This document shows positions 7,437-17,080 of a DNA stretch of 44,327 nucleotides, piece after piece. The notes under the pieces are model-generated. The model was not told where the DNA came from. It worked only from the letters and a program-made list of their open reading frames with translations, and made no database searches. How positions within the stretch are numbered: position 1 is the stretch's first letter; every line of letters begins with the position of its first letter. The stretch comes from an uncultured Lachnospiraceae bacterium. GTDB taxonomy: Bacteria; Bacillota; Clostridia; Lachnospirales; Lachnospiraceae. The translations under genes were made by a program, and so were the position numbers. The stretch spans positions 1 to 44,327 of the forward strand of contig CATJTQ010000110.1 of the NCBI GenBank assembly GCA_949743325.1, written 5' to 3'.

Positions 7437-8090
7437 TCAGTTACGGCGTATTTGACTTGAGTTTAAATATTCCATTTTCTTGTTGCCAAATTCTATAATT
7501 AAATCTACTGCATTGTCTATACCAATTACAGAACTGTCTATACAAAATTGGTAACTTTTTGCATCGCCCCATTTTTTGTTAGAATAGTAATTATAGTAAC
7601 TGGATCTTCTTTTATCAGTCTTTAATACAAGGTCTGTTGCTTTAGCCATAGATAAATTATTAAGTTTTGATATACGCTCTGCTCTCACTTTTATATCACC
7701 GTGTACAAAAATGCTTACGCAATTTTTTAAATCTTCCAGTGCGTAATCTGCACATCTGCCAACAATTACACAAGGTCCTTGTTCAGCGAGTTTTTTAATT
7801 GAGTCAAACTGTGCTAGAAATACTTTGTGGTTAATTGGGATATCCATGTATGATGATGAAGAATATCCTAATGAATATGTGTCCATTACAAGTGAATAGA
7901 GGAAACTGTTAGTAGGTTTTTCATCATGATTTTCAAAAAGCTCCTGACAAAGTCCGCTGTCCTTTGCGGCAAGTTCTAACAATTCTCTGTCATAACATTT
8001 AATACCTAGTTTTTCAGCAAGTTTAATACCAATCTCTTTACCACCGCTGCCAAATTGACGTCCAATTGTATAAATTATGTTTTGTTTCAT
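7437..8090 (-). CDS. Cytidylate kinase-like family protein
   Basis: The 217-residue protein begins with a P-loop variant in IGRQFGSGGKEIGIKLAEKLG, followed by CYDRELLELAA. This is the hallmark of the Cmk-like (AAA_26) family common in Clostridia. It is not the canonical cmk, whose start is differently conserved. Later features are GPCVIVGRCADYAL and a basic lid-like stretch (KVRAERISK, KTDKRRSSYYNYYS). Members probably phosphorylate a small nucleotide-like substrate, but none is assigned. A GGGGTTT site precedes the ATG. It lies 78 nt upstream (in map order downstream of the start side) of the ABC exporter genes. Confidence 0.85.
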   Translation of the reverse strand: MKQNIIYTIGRQFGSGGKEIGIKLAEKLGIKCYDRELLELAAKDSGLCQELFENHDEKPTNSFLYSLVMDTYSLGYSSSSYMDIPINHKVFLAQFDSIKKLAEQGPCVIVGRCADYALEDLKNCVSIFVHGDIKVRAERISKLNNLSMAKATDLVLKTDKRRSSYYNYYSNKKWGDAKSYQFCIDSSVIGIDNAVDLIIEFGNKKMEYLNSSQIRRN

Positions 8091-8168
8091 ACTAAAACCC
8101 CTTTCATAATATTTTTATTCCTGCAAGATAATAGCTATGCAGCTGAATATACGTTGTATTTAGCAAAA

Positions 8169-9452
8169 TTATTCATGCTCTTTGTTACGTATTGCTTTTA
8201 TTGCTGTTGATATTTTAATTGGGTTACCATAACGCAGTGTTCCCATTCTATAAATTTTAGCTCCAAGAATTCCTACTAAAACAGTAGAGATTACTAATAT
8301 TATAAAGGAGACAATTATTTCCCACAATGCAACTTCACCCATTGCCACTCTTATATACATAGCAGAATATGAGCTGACTGGCAGGAAAGAGGCAACTTTC
8401 ATAGCTATACCGTCAATATTGCTCATTTGAAATAATACAAGAAAGTACACAATCATAATTACCATCTGAAGACTTCCGGCACTCTTATTAATATCTTCTG
8501 TCTTAGAAACTAAAGCTCCCATTGCGCCATAGAGGAATGCATAGAATATAAAACCTGTAATTCCAAAAATGGCGAAGACGAATAGAACTTTTGCATCTAT
8601 TTTTAGAAGCATATCAAGAGCATGTCCCCAAGCATTCTCATTTATTTTATAACTGCCAAGTGCAGCGAACATAATAATGCCTATCTGCAGAAAAGAGGCC
8701 ACTGTTCCCGCAAATACTTTACCAAATAATAGGGAATTGGTGTTAGTGCTTGTAACTAAGACTTCAATAGAACGGTTGCTTTTCTCATTAGTAACTGCAG
8801 TTGCGATAAGTACTCCATAGAGAATTATTAACATAAACACTATGATTACAAGAGCATAACAATACCAATAACTTTCAGCAGCATCTTTACCTAAAATATT
8901 GTCATTGTGTAAAATTTCTATATTTATTAATGGCTGTACAAGTTCATAATCAATATTGTTGTTATCACAATAATTTTGTCTATAAATATTTTTCATTATT
9001 TCTTCAATAATCGGAGTGTCAGAATCAAACATTGGTTTATTATATACATAATAATCATAGTCTGTCAGTGAAGTAATAACATATCCTGCTTTATATTCAT
9101 CTTTTTCAACAGTTTTCTTTACCTCATCTTCAGACTTAGCTTCTTTCCACTTTATATCAGCTTCTTTAAACTGCGAATTTAGTTCTTCTTCAGTTGGAAA
9201 CATTGAAGTTTTGTCATAAAAAATATAAGTATTTCCGCTCTCTTCTTCATTATTATCCTCTACATCATTTTCAGATCCGCTCTCAGTTTTACTTGTTGTA
9301 TCAGACGAGTCACCTAAACCTAAATCAGCAAAGTTAGGCAAAAACATTACAACAACTATAAGTAGAGTAATAATTGCAGTTGATATAATATAACTCTTGC
9401 TCTCTATAAAGTTTGATAATTCAAATTTAAAAACATTAAAGAAATTTTTCAT
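8169..9452 (-). CDS. ABC-2 type exporter permease (NatB-like)
   Basis: The 427-residue membrane protein has one N-terminal transmembrane helix (about 20-40), a large acidic extracellular segment (about 50-185, rich in Glu/Asp/Ser) and a cluster of five C-terminal helices (about 195-410). This is the NatB layout. The motif VTNEKSNRSIEVLVTSTNTNSLLFGK just after the second helix is conserved in this family. Its start overlaps the stop of the ATPase gene by one base (TAATG), so the two are translationally coupled. NatAB systems export sodium; related pairs export peptides or drugs, and the substrate here is not determinable. Confidence 0.9.
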   Translation of the reverse strand: MKNFFNVFKFELSNFIESKSYIISTAIITLLIVVVMFLPNFADLGLGDSSDTTSKTESGSENDVEDNNEEESGNTYIFYDKTSMFPTEEELNSQFKEADIKWKEAKSEDEVKKTVEKDEYKAGYVITSLTDYDYYVYNKPMFDSDTPIIEEIMKNIYRQNYCDNNNIDYELVQPLINIEILHNDNILGKDAAESYWYCYALVIIVFMLIILYGVLIATAVTNEKSNRSIEVLVTSTNTNSLLFGKVFAGTVASFLQIGIIMFAALGSYKINENAWGHALDMLLKIDAKVLFVFAIFGITGFIFYAFLYGAMGALVSKTEDINKSAGSLQMVIMIVYFLVLFQMSNIDGIAMKVASFLPVSSYSAMYIRVAMGEVALWEIIVSFIILVISTVLVGILGAKIYRMGTLRYGNPIKISTAIKAIRNKEHE

Positions 9453-10366
9453 TATTCGTCACCTGCCTTAGCTACAAAGATATCATTTAATGATGGTTTA
9501 TAGTTTTCAAAATGTTCAATATTTATATTGTTATCAATTAATTTTTGAAGTAAATCTGATTTTGATATATTATCTTTTAAAGAAACAATTACATATTCTT
9601 TCTTTATTCCAGTAACAGTTACTTCTTCTGAAAGATTATTGCATAAGTATTCGTTTAATTGCTGTACAGACATATTTTCTGAATTAATTACAATTTGATT
9701 ATGTCCAAACTCCTGTTTGATTTTTGAAAGTTCACCCTCTAATACAATATCTCCATGATTTATAATAGCGATATTCTCACAGAACTCTTCAACATAGCTC
9801 ATTTGATGACTTGAGAAAATTACAATACGATCGTCTTCAATCAAAGACTGAACAATTTCTTTTAAAATTTGTGAATTTACAGGGTCGAGACCACTAAAAG
9901 GTTCATCAAGAATTACTATATCTGGTTCAGATACAAGAGTTGAAGCTAATTGAACTTTTTGCTGATTACCTTTTGACAAAGTTTCAAGTTTTTTATCAGC
10001 ATATTCTTCCACTTCGAGACGCTTTAACCATTTAAGGGAATTTTCTTTAGCAGTGTTTTTAGGTACGCCTCTAAGTAGTGCTAAGTAAATCATTTGATCT
10101 ATAACTTTCTTTTTGGGATAAAGTCCCCTTTCTTCAGGCAGGTAACCTATTTTATGCTCTTTTTGGTTAAATGTTTTTCCATCTAACAGAATCTCACCTG
10201 AATTAGCATGAAAAACATCCATTAAAATTCTTATTGTTGTTGTTTTCCCTGCTCCATTTCTGCCTAAAAGTCCTAGTGCTTTACCACTTTCAACTTGAAA
10301 TGAAATACCATGCAGTACTTCTTTTTCACTAAAAGTTTTGTGTAAGTTTTTTACTTCCAGTTTCAT
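9452..10366 (-). CDS. ABC exporter ATP-binding protein (NatA-like)
   Basis: The 304-residue protein has a complete nucleotide-binding domain: Walker A GRNGAGKTT (about 35-43), ABC signature LSKGNQQK, Walker B IVILDEPFSGLDP and the switch histidine in SSHQM. The C-terminal 80 residues form the extension typical of NatA and other ABC-2 exporter ATPases, ending in NDIFVAKAG. It couples to the permease encoded immediately downstream. A GGAGAG site lies before the ATG, and the gene starts 31 nt after the RNase E/G stop, suggesting readthrough from the upstream cluster. Confidence 0.95.
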   Translation of the reverse strand: MKLEVKNLHKTFSEKEVLHGISFQVESGKALGLLGRNGAGKTTTIRILMDVFHANSGEILLDGKTFNQKEHKIGYLPEERGLYPKKKVIDQMIYLALLRGVPKNTAKENSLKWLKRLEVEEYADKKLETLSKGNQQKVQLASTLVSEPDIVILDEPFSGLDPVNSQILKEIVQSLIEDDRIVIFSSHQMSYVEEFCENIAIINHGDIVLEGELSKIKQEFGHNQIVINSENMSVQQLNEYLCNNLSEEVTVTGIKKEYVIVSLKDNISKSDLLQKLIDNNINIEHFENYKPSLNDIFVAKAGDE

Positions 10367-10397
10367 GTTTTACTCTCCTTTTTGAAAAAATATTTAT

Positions 10398-11606
10398 TTA
10401 AACTGACTTGATAATTTCAGCCAGAGATTTTTTTTGTTTCTTTCTTGTGAGCTCAACAATACCAAGTTTTGTAATATCAATAAAATCTGTTTTAACAGAA
10501 TCTTTTTTTATTTCAGCAGTGAGTACTTCAATTAATTTTTTTTTGTATTCTTTATTTTCCATTGATATAAAATCTATCAATATCATTCCTGATAAATTTC
10601 TTAGAATAAGTTGATTAGCAAGTTCTTTAGCAGCTTCTATATTAGTTTTTAGAAAATTTTCTTCCTTGTCTTTTCTTTTTCCATCAAATTTTCCTGTATT
10701 GACATCTACTACTACCATTGCTTCAGTCTGTTCAATAATTAAATAGCCGCCTGATTTTAGCCATACTCGTTTTTTTGTCGCCGCTTCTATTTGGTTATGG
10801 AGATTATACAAATTGTACAGCGGAAGCAAGTTGTCATTGTACAGGCAAAGCTTGTCCAAATCCTCAGGCTGCTTCTCTTGGAGATATTCTTTTATTTCTT
10901 CATAGAGGATAATATCATCGGTTAAAATCTCGTCAAGATTTTCCATATAGCAGTTTTTTATCGCAACTATATATTCAGGCAGTGTTTCATAAATTTTCGA
11001 ATAACATGTTCTGTGAATACCATTATAAATTACTTTTTCAGCCATTTTTTTTAAAATTTTAAGTTCAGCTGACATCTGTGCTTGTGAAGCTTCCTTTGCG
11101 TTTGTTCTTATAATAATTCCAAAATCAAAATTATCAAAATTACTCAATTCACTATGTACAAATGTTTTTAATTCTTCCGCTTTCTTTTTATTGATTTTTT
11201 GAGAGATACCAATACACTTGTTACTACTTGAGATAACAAAATATTTTCCAGTAAAACTTAGATTGCTTGATACGACAGCAGCCTTACTTTTAGAGCAGTC
11301 TTTGACAATTTGTACAAGAAGTTCATCTCCTGCTACTATCGGTTTTTTTTCGCTGTTTTTATTTAAAAAAATGGGAGATTCTAAATCAGATAACGGCAAA
11401 TAGCAAACGATTCCGTTAGTAATTTCCACAAATGCAGCTTGTATATTTTTTAAAACATTTTTTACTTTGCCAACGAAAATATCACCGAGCTGGTATTGTT
11501 TGTCAGTATGAATATCTATTTTCGTTACTTTTAAATCATCGCAAGTGGCGGCAACTTTAATTTCACTGTTATTAAAAGGCATTTTTGTAATTATAAGCTT
11601 CTTCAT
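10398..11606 (-). CDS. rng: Ribonuclease E/G family protein, short form lacking the Zn-link
   Basis: The 402-residue protein has an S1 domain with GDIFVGKVKNVLKNIQAAFV (41-60) and the RNase E/G catalytic core. The Mg-binding aspartates are Asp301 in VVVDVNTGKF and Asp345 in ILIDFISME, with the intervening ENFLKTNIEAA conserved. The chain ends at LVELTRKKQ-type sequence (GIVELTRKKQKKSLAEIIKSV). It therefore lacks the following CPxCxG Zn-link and small domain that in E. coli RNase E/G build the tetramer. Active endonuclease is likely, with altered oligomer formation. It overlaps the DUF2344 gene stop by 4 nt and belongs to the conserved radical SAM/DUF2344/rng cluster of Clostridia. Confidence 0.92.
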   Translation of the reverse strand: MKKLIITKMPFNNSEIKVAATCDDLKVTKIDIHTDKQYQLGDIFVGKVKNVLKNIQAAFVEITNGIVCYLPLSDLESPIFLNKNSEKKPIVAGDELLVQIVKDCSKSKAAVVSSNLSFTGKYFVISSSNKCIGISQKINKKKAEELKTFVHSELSNFDNFDFGIIIRTNAKEASQAQMSAELKILKKMAEKVIYNGIHRTCYSKIYETLPEYIVAIKNCYMENLDEILTDDIILYEEIKEYLQEKQPEDLDKLCLYNDNLLPLYNLYNLHNQIEAATKKRVWLKSGGYLIIEQTEAMVVVDVNTGKFDGKRKDKEENFLKTNIEAAKELANQLILRNLSGMILIDFISMENKEYKKKLIEVLTAEIKKDSVKTDFIDITKLGIVELTRKKQKKSLAEIIKSV

Positions 11607-12298
11607 AATACTTCTTCTCCTGTCAAAGAAAGTGGTAGAAGTCTATTATCTTGATCAATAGTATAAAGTTCCTGCCTTTTAATTAAAAATGCAAATTTGG
11701 GCATACTTTGACCAATAAACTTATATAATGCCTCTAATACAAGGTCAGGTTTGATATTGTCAACGCTGCCGGCCTTCAAGCGCATAAAAATTCCATTTTC
11801 TGAAAAATTCATCTTAAATATCAATGGTTTAATATCAATCTCCCGTTCACTCTTTTTAGTTTGTTTTATTATCATAATTTTTTGCTGACTATAAAAATTA
11901 TCAAGTATTTCTGAAAAATTATCAGGAATAGTATAACCCTCTCTCAATAAAAGTATATAATCTGCAGCTTCAACTAGTGACATTGCTTTTTTTGTTTCGT
12001 CAGGCAGTTTTTTATATGATAAAATTTGTACTCCATCTGCCATCTGCTCATTTAATAGTTTTATTGATTGCTCAGAGGATAGTGAAGAGTTAACTTGAAT
12101 ATCAAAATACTCCCCTTCACTCTCAACGCCTACACCCAGCGGAAGTGCAAATGACATAATAGGGTGAGGACTGAACCCCGCAGTGTAGGAAATATCAATT
12201 CCAGCCCTTCTAATAGCCCTTTGAAAATATCTCATTGTATCTAAATGTCCTACAAACTTCATAGCTCCTGTTTTGTTGAATTTAATTCTTACTTTCAA
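11603..12298 (-). CDS. TIGR03936/DUF2344 radical-SAM-associated protein
   Basis: A TTG at 12298 is the preferred start. It follows AAAGGAGGCG at ideal distance and gives LKVRIKFNKTGAMKFVGHLD, matching the usual N-terminus of this family (MKVRxKFxKxG). An ATG at 12331 is possible but would lengthen the overlap with the upstream gene to 50 nt. The 231-residue protein carries the family blocks FVGHLDTMRYFQRAIRRAG and AGFSPHPIMSFALPLGVGVES. Its biochemical role is not established. It is regularly encoded beside, or fused to, the B12-binding radical SAM protein found here immediately upstream, and likely works with it. Confidence 0.9.
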   Translation of the reverse strand: MKVRIKFNKTGAMKFVGHLDTMRYFQRAIRRAGIDISYTAGFSPHPIMSFALPLGVGVESEGEYFDIQVNSSLSSEQSIKLLNEQMADGVQILSYKKLPDETKKAMSLVEAADYILLLREGYTIPDNFSEILDNFYSQQKIMIIKQTKKSEREIDIKPLIFKMNFSENGIFMRLKAGSVDNIKPDLVLEALYKFIGQSMPKFAFLIKRQELYTIDQDNRLLPLSLTGEEVL

Positions 12299-14153
12299 AG
12301 CAGACGCCTCCTTTAAATACTGCTGCTCCACATCCAGAGCATTTAGAACGGCAATTTTCAGTTATAATTTCATTGTTTGCTTTTTGCCATTCTTCTTTTA
12401 AAAACTCTTTTGTTACTCCTATATCAATAAAATCCCAAGGAAATATTTCATCTAATGAACGTTCTCTAAATATATAAAAATCCATGTCAATGCCTTCTTC
12501 TTCAAAAGCGGCAGTCCATTTGCCAAAATCAAAAAATTCTGACCATGCATCATATATACATCCTTTTTTATATGCATTTAAAATGACTTGTCCAACTTTT
12601 CTGTCTCCTCTTGCAAGAACGCCTTCCAAAATTGTCGTATCAGCATCATGATAATTGTATTTAAGACTTTTTTTATTTAATTGTATTTTAAATTCATCAT
12701 TAACCATATATGCTTTCTGTAAAAATTCATCGCGTCGATTCATTTTAGCCCATTGAAATGCAGTAAATGGTTTGGGAACGAAAAATGATGAGCTGGCGAC
12801 AATCTGGCATTTACCTTTTCTCTTGTCTTTTGGAATTTCATAGTATTTCTTTGCAATCTTTTCGGACAGCCATGCTATTCCTTTTATATCATCTTCAGTC
12901 TCTGTTGGAAGTCCAAGCATAAAATATAGTTTAACCCTTGTCCAACCCCCGTCAAAAGCTTTTGATGCGCCATCAATAATATCATCTTCAGTCAGACCTT
13001 TATTAATAACATTTCTAAGGCGTTGTGACCCAGCTTCAGGCGCAAATGTTAAGCTGCTTTTTTTAATATCTTGAACTTTGCTCATAACATCAAGAGAAAA
13101 GGCATCGATACGCAATGAAGGAAGTGAAATATTTACCCCCTTTGTTTTAAAATCTGAAATTAGATATGTTATAAGTTCATTTAGAGATGAGTAATCGCTC
13201 GAGCTTAAAGAACTTAAAGAAATTTCTTCAAAGCCTGTATTATTAATAAGTTCTTGTGCATATTTTTTTAATATACTTACATCACGTTCTCTTGTCGGGC
13301 GGTAGATTGTTCCTGCTTGACAGAAACGGCAGCCGCGTATACAGCCACGTTGAATTTCAAGCACAACTCTATCCTGTACAGCTTGTATATATGGAACAAC
13401 AGGTTTTGTAGGATAGTAAGTGTCAGTCACATTCATAACTACCTGTTTTTTTATTGTGGATGGAATTGAATTATCTATAGGCACAAAGCTATCAATTGTG
13501 CCGTCTTTTTTGTATTTAACAGTATACAAAGAAGGTACATATATGCCAGGAATTTGAGAAGCTTTTTTTAAGAAAGCTTTTCTGTCATTATTTTTTTCTG
13601 ATGATTTCCATTCTTTATAACAATCCATCAATTCAAAATATACTGTCTCGCCCTCGCCTATATAGAACAGATCAAAAAAATCAGCCAAGGGCTCAGGATT
13701 GTATGTGCATGGACCGCCTCCTATAACAAAGGGATCGTTAATGGTTCTATTTTTTGTTAAAAGTGGGATATGGCTTAAATCTAAAATTTGTAAAATGTTT
13801 GTGTAACACATTTCATATTGAATTGTTATTCCAAGAAAATCAAAATCTTTAATAGGAGATTGGGTTTCCAATGAAAATAAAGGTATATTTTTATCACGCA
13901 ATATTTTGTCTAAATCAACCCATGGAGAATATACTCTTTCACAGTAAATATCTTCACGCTCATTTAGCATGGCATATAAAATCTGAATTCCAAGATGCGA
14001 CATACCAATCTCATATACATCTGGAAAACACATTGCAAATCGTATACTGACAGATGATAAGTCTTTTTTTACACTATTTATTTCATTACCGATATATCTT
14101 GCCGATTTATCAATACTTAAAAGTATTTCATCTGGTAGTGCCAGCTTATTCAT
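12282..14153 (-). CDS. B12-binding domain radical SAM protein (TIGR03960 family)
   Basis: The 623-residue protein has an N-terminal cobalamin-binding-like fold (about 35-175, with DVYEIGMSHLGIQILY and a Gly-rich VIGGGPCTYNPEP). It is followed by a radical SAM core with the 4Fe-4S motif C271-IRG-C275-RF-C278. The C-terminal part ends with a cysteine cluster CRSKCSGCG and a further Cys near the end, suggesting a second metal site. The family is of unknown function, with RNA modification suspected from its company (RNase G, DUF2344). It overlaps the small membrane protein upstream by 4 nt and the DUF2344 gene downstream by 17 nt, so all are translated as one unit. Confidence 0.93.
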   Translation of the reverse strand: MNKLALPDEILLSIDKSARYIGNEINSVKKDLSSVSIRFAMCFPDVYEIGMSHLGIQILYAMLNEREDIYCERVYSPWVDLDKILRDKNIPLFSLETQSPIKDFDFLGITIQYEMCYTNILQILDLSHIPLLTKNRTINDPFVIGGGPCTYNPEPLADFFDLFYIGEGETVYFELMDCYKEWKSSEKNNDRKAFLKKASQIPGIYVPSLYTVKYKKDGTIDSFVPIDNSIPSTIKKQVVMNVTDTYYPTKPVVPYIQAVQDRVVLEIQRGCIRGCRFCQAGTIYRPTRERDVSILKKYAQELINNTGFEEISLSSLSSSDYSSLNELITYLISDFKTKGVNISLPSLRIDAFSLDVMSKVQDIKKSSLTFAPEAGSQRLRNVINKGLTEDDIIDGASKAFDGGWTRVKLYFMLGLPTETEDDIKGIAWLSEKIAKKYYEIPKDKRKGKCQIVASSSFFVPKPFTAFQWAKMNRRDEFLQKAYMVNDEFKIQLNKKSLKYNYHDADTTILEGVLARGDRKVGQVILNAYKKGCIYDAWSEFFDFGKWTAAFEEEGIDMDFYIFRERSLDEIFPWDFIDIGVTKEFLKEEWQKANNEIITENCRSKCSGCGAAVFKGGVCFESKN

Positions 14154-14557
14154 TTTTTGTCCTCCAATTTTTTTGATAAAAGCTGCTTAATTGTATTGTC
14201 AACTTTTTCTTGTAAGATATCATTATTAATTTCTTCTTTTTTTAATTCACTGCTGAATGTTGCAATAGTTTCATTCAATTCAGCATTCTCTTGCTTTTTA
14301 CATAAATTAAAACCAAGAAAGATCATTGTGCAAATAATACACTTAAATATAAAAGTTTTAATTATTTTAGTTATGTATAATAAGTTATCTCCAACAATAT
14401 CGTCGCTCTCACTAGAAATATTAGAAGAAAAAGATTCTACAGAATCACTATTTCTTCTTCTCTCAGGAATTGTATGTAAATATGCAGCGTTTTTTTCACA
14501 ATTCTCCTTCATTTCTTTTAATAGATAGAGTCTCTCTTCAATTGTCATATTTCCCAT
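14150..14557 (-). CDS. Unknown small single-span membrane protein
   Basis: I do not recognise this 135-residue product. Residues 1-65 are hydrophilic and Ser/Glu rich. One transmembrane helix spans about 73-87 (FKCIICTMIFLGFNL), and residues 95-135 are charged and helical, probably a short coiled coil. The start at 14557 has a poor ribosome site. A second ATG three codons in (14548) follows GGGAAAT and may be used instead. It overlaps the radical SAM gene by 4 nt and leads that operon. The placement suggests that it is expressed with RNA-processing genes, but no function can be given. Confidence 0.7.
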   Translation of the reverse strand: MGNMTIEERLYLLKEMKENCEKNAAYLHTIPERRRNSDSVESFSSNISSESDDIVGDNLLYITKIIKTFIFKCIICTMIFLGFNLCKKQENAELNETIATFSSELKKEEINNDILQEKVDNTIKQLLSKKLEDKK

Positions 14558-14667
14558 ATATTTACAGCCTGTTTTTTTTATATTATATGTATATAAAAAA
14601 AGAATATACCACCTTGTGAAACAACGAAGTTATTTCCACACGTAAGAAGGGGAATGTAATACAATTA

Positions 14668-15000
14668 TTATTTTATATGGTTAAAGAAACAGCTTTTCGC
14701 TCCGGTATGACAGGCTGCTCCAATCTGTTCCACTTTGGCAAGTATGGTGTCTAAATCACAGTCAGCCGTAAGAGATTTTACAAATTGAAAATGACCTGAC
14801 TGCATTCCTTTTATCCATAGTTCGTCACGGCTTCTGCTCCAATATGTCATTTTACCGCTTTCTATTGTTGTCTCATATGATAATTTATTCATGTAGGCAA
14901 GCATAAGAACCTCATTTGTAACTTGGTCCTGGACAATAACAGGAACCATGCCGTCAGAGTTCTTTTTTAAGTCTTCCCACTTCAGATTATTTTTCAGCAT
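14668..15000 (-). CDS. hisI: Phosphoribosyl-AMP cyclohydrolase
   Basis: This enzyme catalyses step 3 of histidine synthesis, opening the purine ring of phosphoribosyl-AMP. The 110-residue product is a stand-alone HisI without the HisE pyrophosphatase domain. It shows the conserved [14 protein letters not shown] block and the metal-binding set TADCDLDT with [10 protein letters not shown]. The gene lies 20 nt after hisB at the end of the his cluster, and an AAGGAGAAAAG site precedes it. HisE must be encoded elsewhere. Confidence 0.96.
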   Translation of the reverse strand: MLKNNLKWEDLKKNSDGMVPVIVQDQVTNEVLMLAYMNKLSYETTIESGKMTYWSRSRDELWIKGMQSGHFQFVKSLTADCDLDTILAKVEQIGAACHTGAKSCFFNHIK

Positions 15001-15020
15001 AGCCTTTTCTCCTTATGTTC

Positions 15021-15623
15021 TTACAAGCTGCCTTTTGTTGACAAGACGTTTCCGGTAGTTCTCTCATCAAATGTCACCGCTGTATCAAGCGCTTTAGCAA
15101 ATGCCTTGAACATGGCTTCAATAATATGATGGTTATTTTCCCCGGATAAGACTTTTATATGAAGATTCATTGCTGATGAGTATGATATAGCATAAAAAAA
15201 CTCTCTAACCATCTCCGTATCCATATATCCAACTTGTGATTTAGTAAATTGGTGGTCAAATGATAAATATGGTCTTCCTGATAAATCTATTGCACACAAT
15301 ACTAAAGTTTCATCCATAGGCAGTATCATACTGCCATAACGCTTTATTCCTCTCTTATCTCCAACAGCTCTTCCAATAGCATTTCCAAGGACAATTCCGC
15401 AGTCCTCAATTGTGTGATGACCGTCTACTATTAAATCGCCTTTTACATTTAAGTCTAAATCAAAGAAACCATGTCTTGTAAATCCGTCTAACATATGATC
15501 AAAAAAACCAATGCCTGTATCAATACTGGATTTTCCACTGCCGTCAAGTGAGAATTTACACTTGATTTCGGTCTCTTTAGTTTTTCTGTTATATACAGCA
15601 GTTCTATTCCTTTTCTTATCCAT
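15021..15623 (-). CDS. hisB: Imidazoleglycerol-phosphate dehydratase
   Basis: The 200-residue product is the monofunctional HisB of Gram-positives, with no phosphatase domain. Metal-binding motifs are visible: GFFDHMLDGFTRHG near residue 40, DGHHTIED near 70, DETLVLCAIDLSGRPYL, and NNHHIIEAMFKAFAKAL near 165. It dehydrates imidazole glycerol phosphate to imidazole acetol phosphate. A GGAGAAAC site precedes the ATG, and it follows hisD by 33 nt. The matching histidinol-phosphatase activity is likely supplied by the PHP-family gene at 37.8 kb. Confidence 0.97.
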   Translation of the reverse strand: MDKKRNRTAVYNRKTKETEIKCKFSLDGSGKSSIDTGIGFFDHMLDGFTRHGFFDLDLNVKGDLIVDGHHTIEDCGIVLGNAIGRAVGDKRGIKRYGSMILPMDETLVLCAIDLSGRPYLSFDHQFTKSQVGYMDTEMVREFFYAISYSSAMNLHIKVLSGENNHHIIEAMFKAFAKALDTAVTFDERTTGNVLSTKGSL

Positions 15624-15656
15624 ATGTTTCTCCTTGTAAAGAAAATTTATATATAT

Positions 15657-16946
15657 TTAACGCTCAAACCGTACTTTAATTGAGTTTGCATGAGCAGTGA
15701 GCTGTTCAGATTCTGCAAAATCAATTATATCTTGAGATATAGTTTCAAGTGCTTCTCTAGAGTATGATATAATACTTGATTTTTTGATAAAGTCCTCTAC
15801 AGAGAGCGCAGAGAAAAATTTAGCGGTACCATTAGTCGGAAGCACATGATTAGGTCCGGCAAAATAGTCACCGAGAGGTTCACTGCTGTATGCTCCCAAG
15901 AATATTGCACCGGCGTTTCTGATTTTCGTCATTGTCTCAAACGGATCTTTTGTTATAATCTCTAAGTGTTCAGAGGCAATCTCATTTACTGTCTCAATAC
16001 AGTCGTTCATAGTTTGTCCAATTAATATGTAGCCATAGTTTTCTAATGACTGCTCTAATATCTCTTTTCTGGAAAGTTTATTTACAAATACCTCAATTTC
16101 ATTTTCTACAGCTTTTGCCAAGTCACGGTCTGTCGTAACTAAAATAGCTGAGGCTAACGGGTCATGTTCTGCCTGTGACAGTAAATCTGCTGCTATAAAT
16201 CTTGGATTGGCACTTTCATCTGCAAGTATTAAAATTTCACTTGGACCTGCTATAGAATCAATACTGACATGTCCATATACACTTCTTTTTGCAAGCGCAA
16301 CATAAATATTTCCAGGTCCCACGATTTTATCAACTTTTGGAATTGTGTCTGTACCATATGCTAATGCTGCAATCGCCTGTGCACCGCCTGCTTTATATAT
16401 TTTATCAATCCCAGCTTCATTTGCAGCAACTAATGTAACTGGATAAATTTTTCCATCTTTTCCAGATGGTGTTGTCATAACAATTTTATCTACGCCTGCT
16501 ACTTTAGCAGGTATTACATTCATCAACACAGATGAAGGGTATGCAGCTCGCCCGCCGGGAACATATACGCCGACTTTTTCGAGAGCGGTTACTTTCTGTC
16601 CCAGTAAAATACCATCTTCAGTATCAAACCAGCTGTTCTGCTTCTGTTTTCTGTGAAATTTCTCTATATTGGATTTAGAACGGCGTATTATTTCAATTAA
16701 TTTAGAATCTACTTGTTTATACGCCTCATCTATCTCTTCTTGTGTAACTAATATATCTTGTGCAGTAAACTTAACATTGTCAAATTTTTCAGTATATTCC
16801 AATAAAGCGTCATCGCCTCTTAACTTAACATCATCGACAATAGCCTGTACTTTATCTGCATATTCCCCATAGTTATTAGGGCTTCTTTTTAACAAATCAT
16901 TTAGAACATTCTGTTGAGTTTCTTTTGTCAAAAATACAGTTTTCAT
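15657..16946 (-). CDS. hisD: Histidinol dehydrogenase
   Basis: The 429-residue product has normal length and oxidises histidinol to histidine in two NAD-dependent steps. Characteristic segments are YVPGGRAAYPSSVLMNVIPA, VDKIVGPGNIYVALAKR, SIDSIAGPSEILI, LLSQAEHDPLASAIL (Zn/catalytic His), ASEHLEI and FAGPNHVLPT. It is third in the cluster, 134 nt after hisG. That gap holds no obvious hairpin or promoter. The gene appears intact. Confidence 0.97.
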   Translation of the reverse strand: MKTVFLTKETQQNVLNDLLKRSPNNYGEYADKVQAIVDDVKLRGDDALLEYTEKFDNVKFTAQDILVTQEEIDEAYKQVDSKLIEIIRRSKSNIEKFHRKQKQNSWFDTEDGILLGQKVTALEKVGVYVPGGRAAYPSSVLMNVIPAKVAGVDKIVMTTPSGKDGKIYPVTLVAANEAGIDKIYKAGGAQAIAALAYGTDTIPKVDKIVGPGNIYVALAKRSVYGHVSIDSIAGPSEILILADESANPRFIAADLLSQAEHDPLASAILVTTDRDLAKAVENEIEVFVNKLSRKEILEQSLENYGYILIGQTMNDCIETVNEIASEHLEIITKDPFETMTKIRNAGAIFLGAYSSEPLGDYFAGPNHVLPTNGTAKFFSALSVEDFIKKSSIISYSREALETISQDIIDFAESEQLTAHANSIKVRFER

Positions 16947-17080
16947 TTATTTTAATCCCTTCTGATTATACTAGCTTTTAAAATCATTTAAAATAAGTAT
17001 CTAAATTGTTAGATTTCTATTCTGCTGTATATTTCTTCAATCAAACATTAATTAATAATATTTATACGAATTTGAACAGC

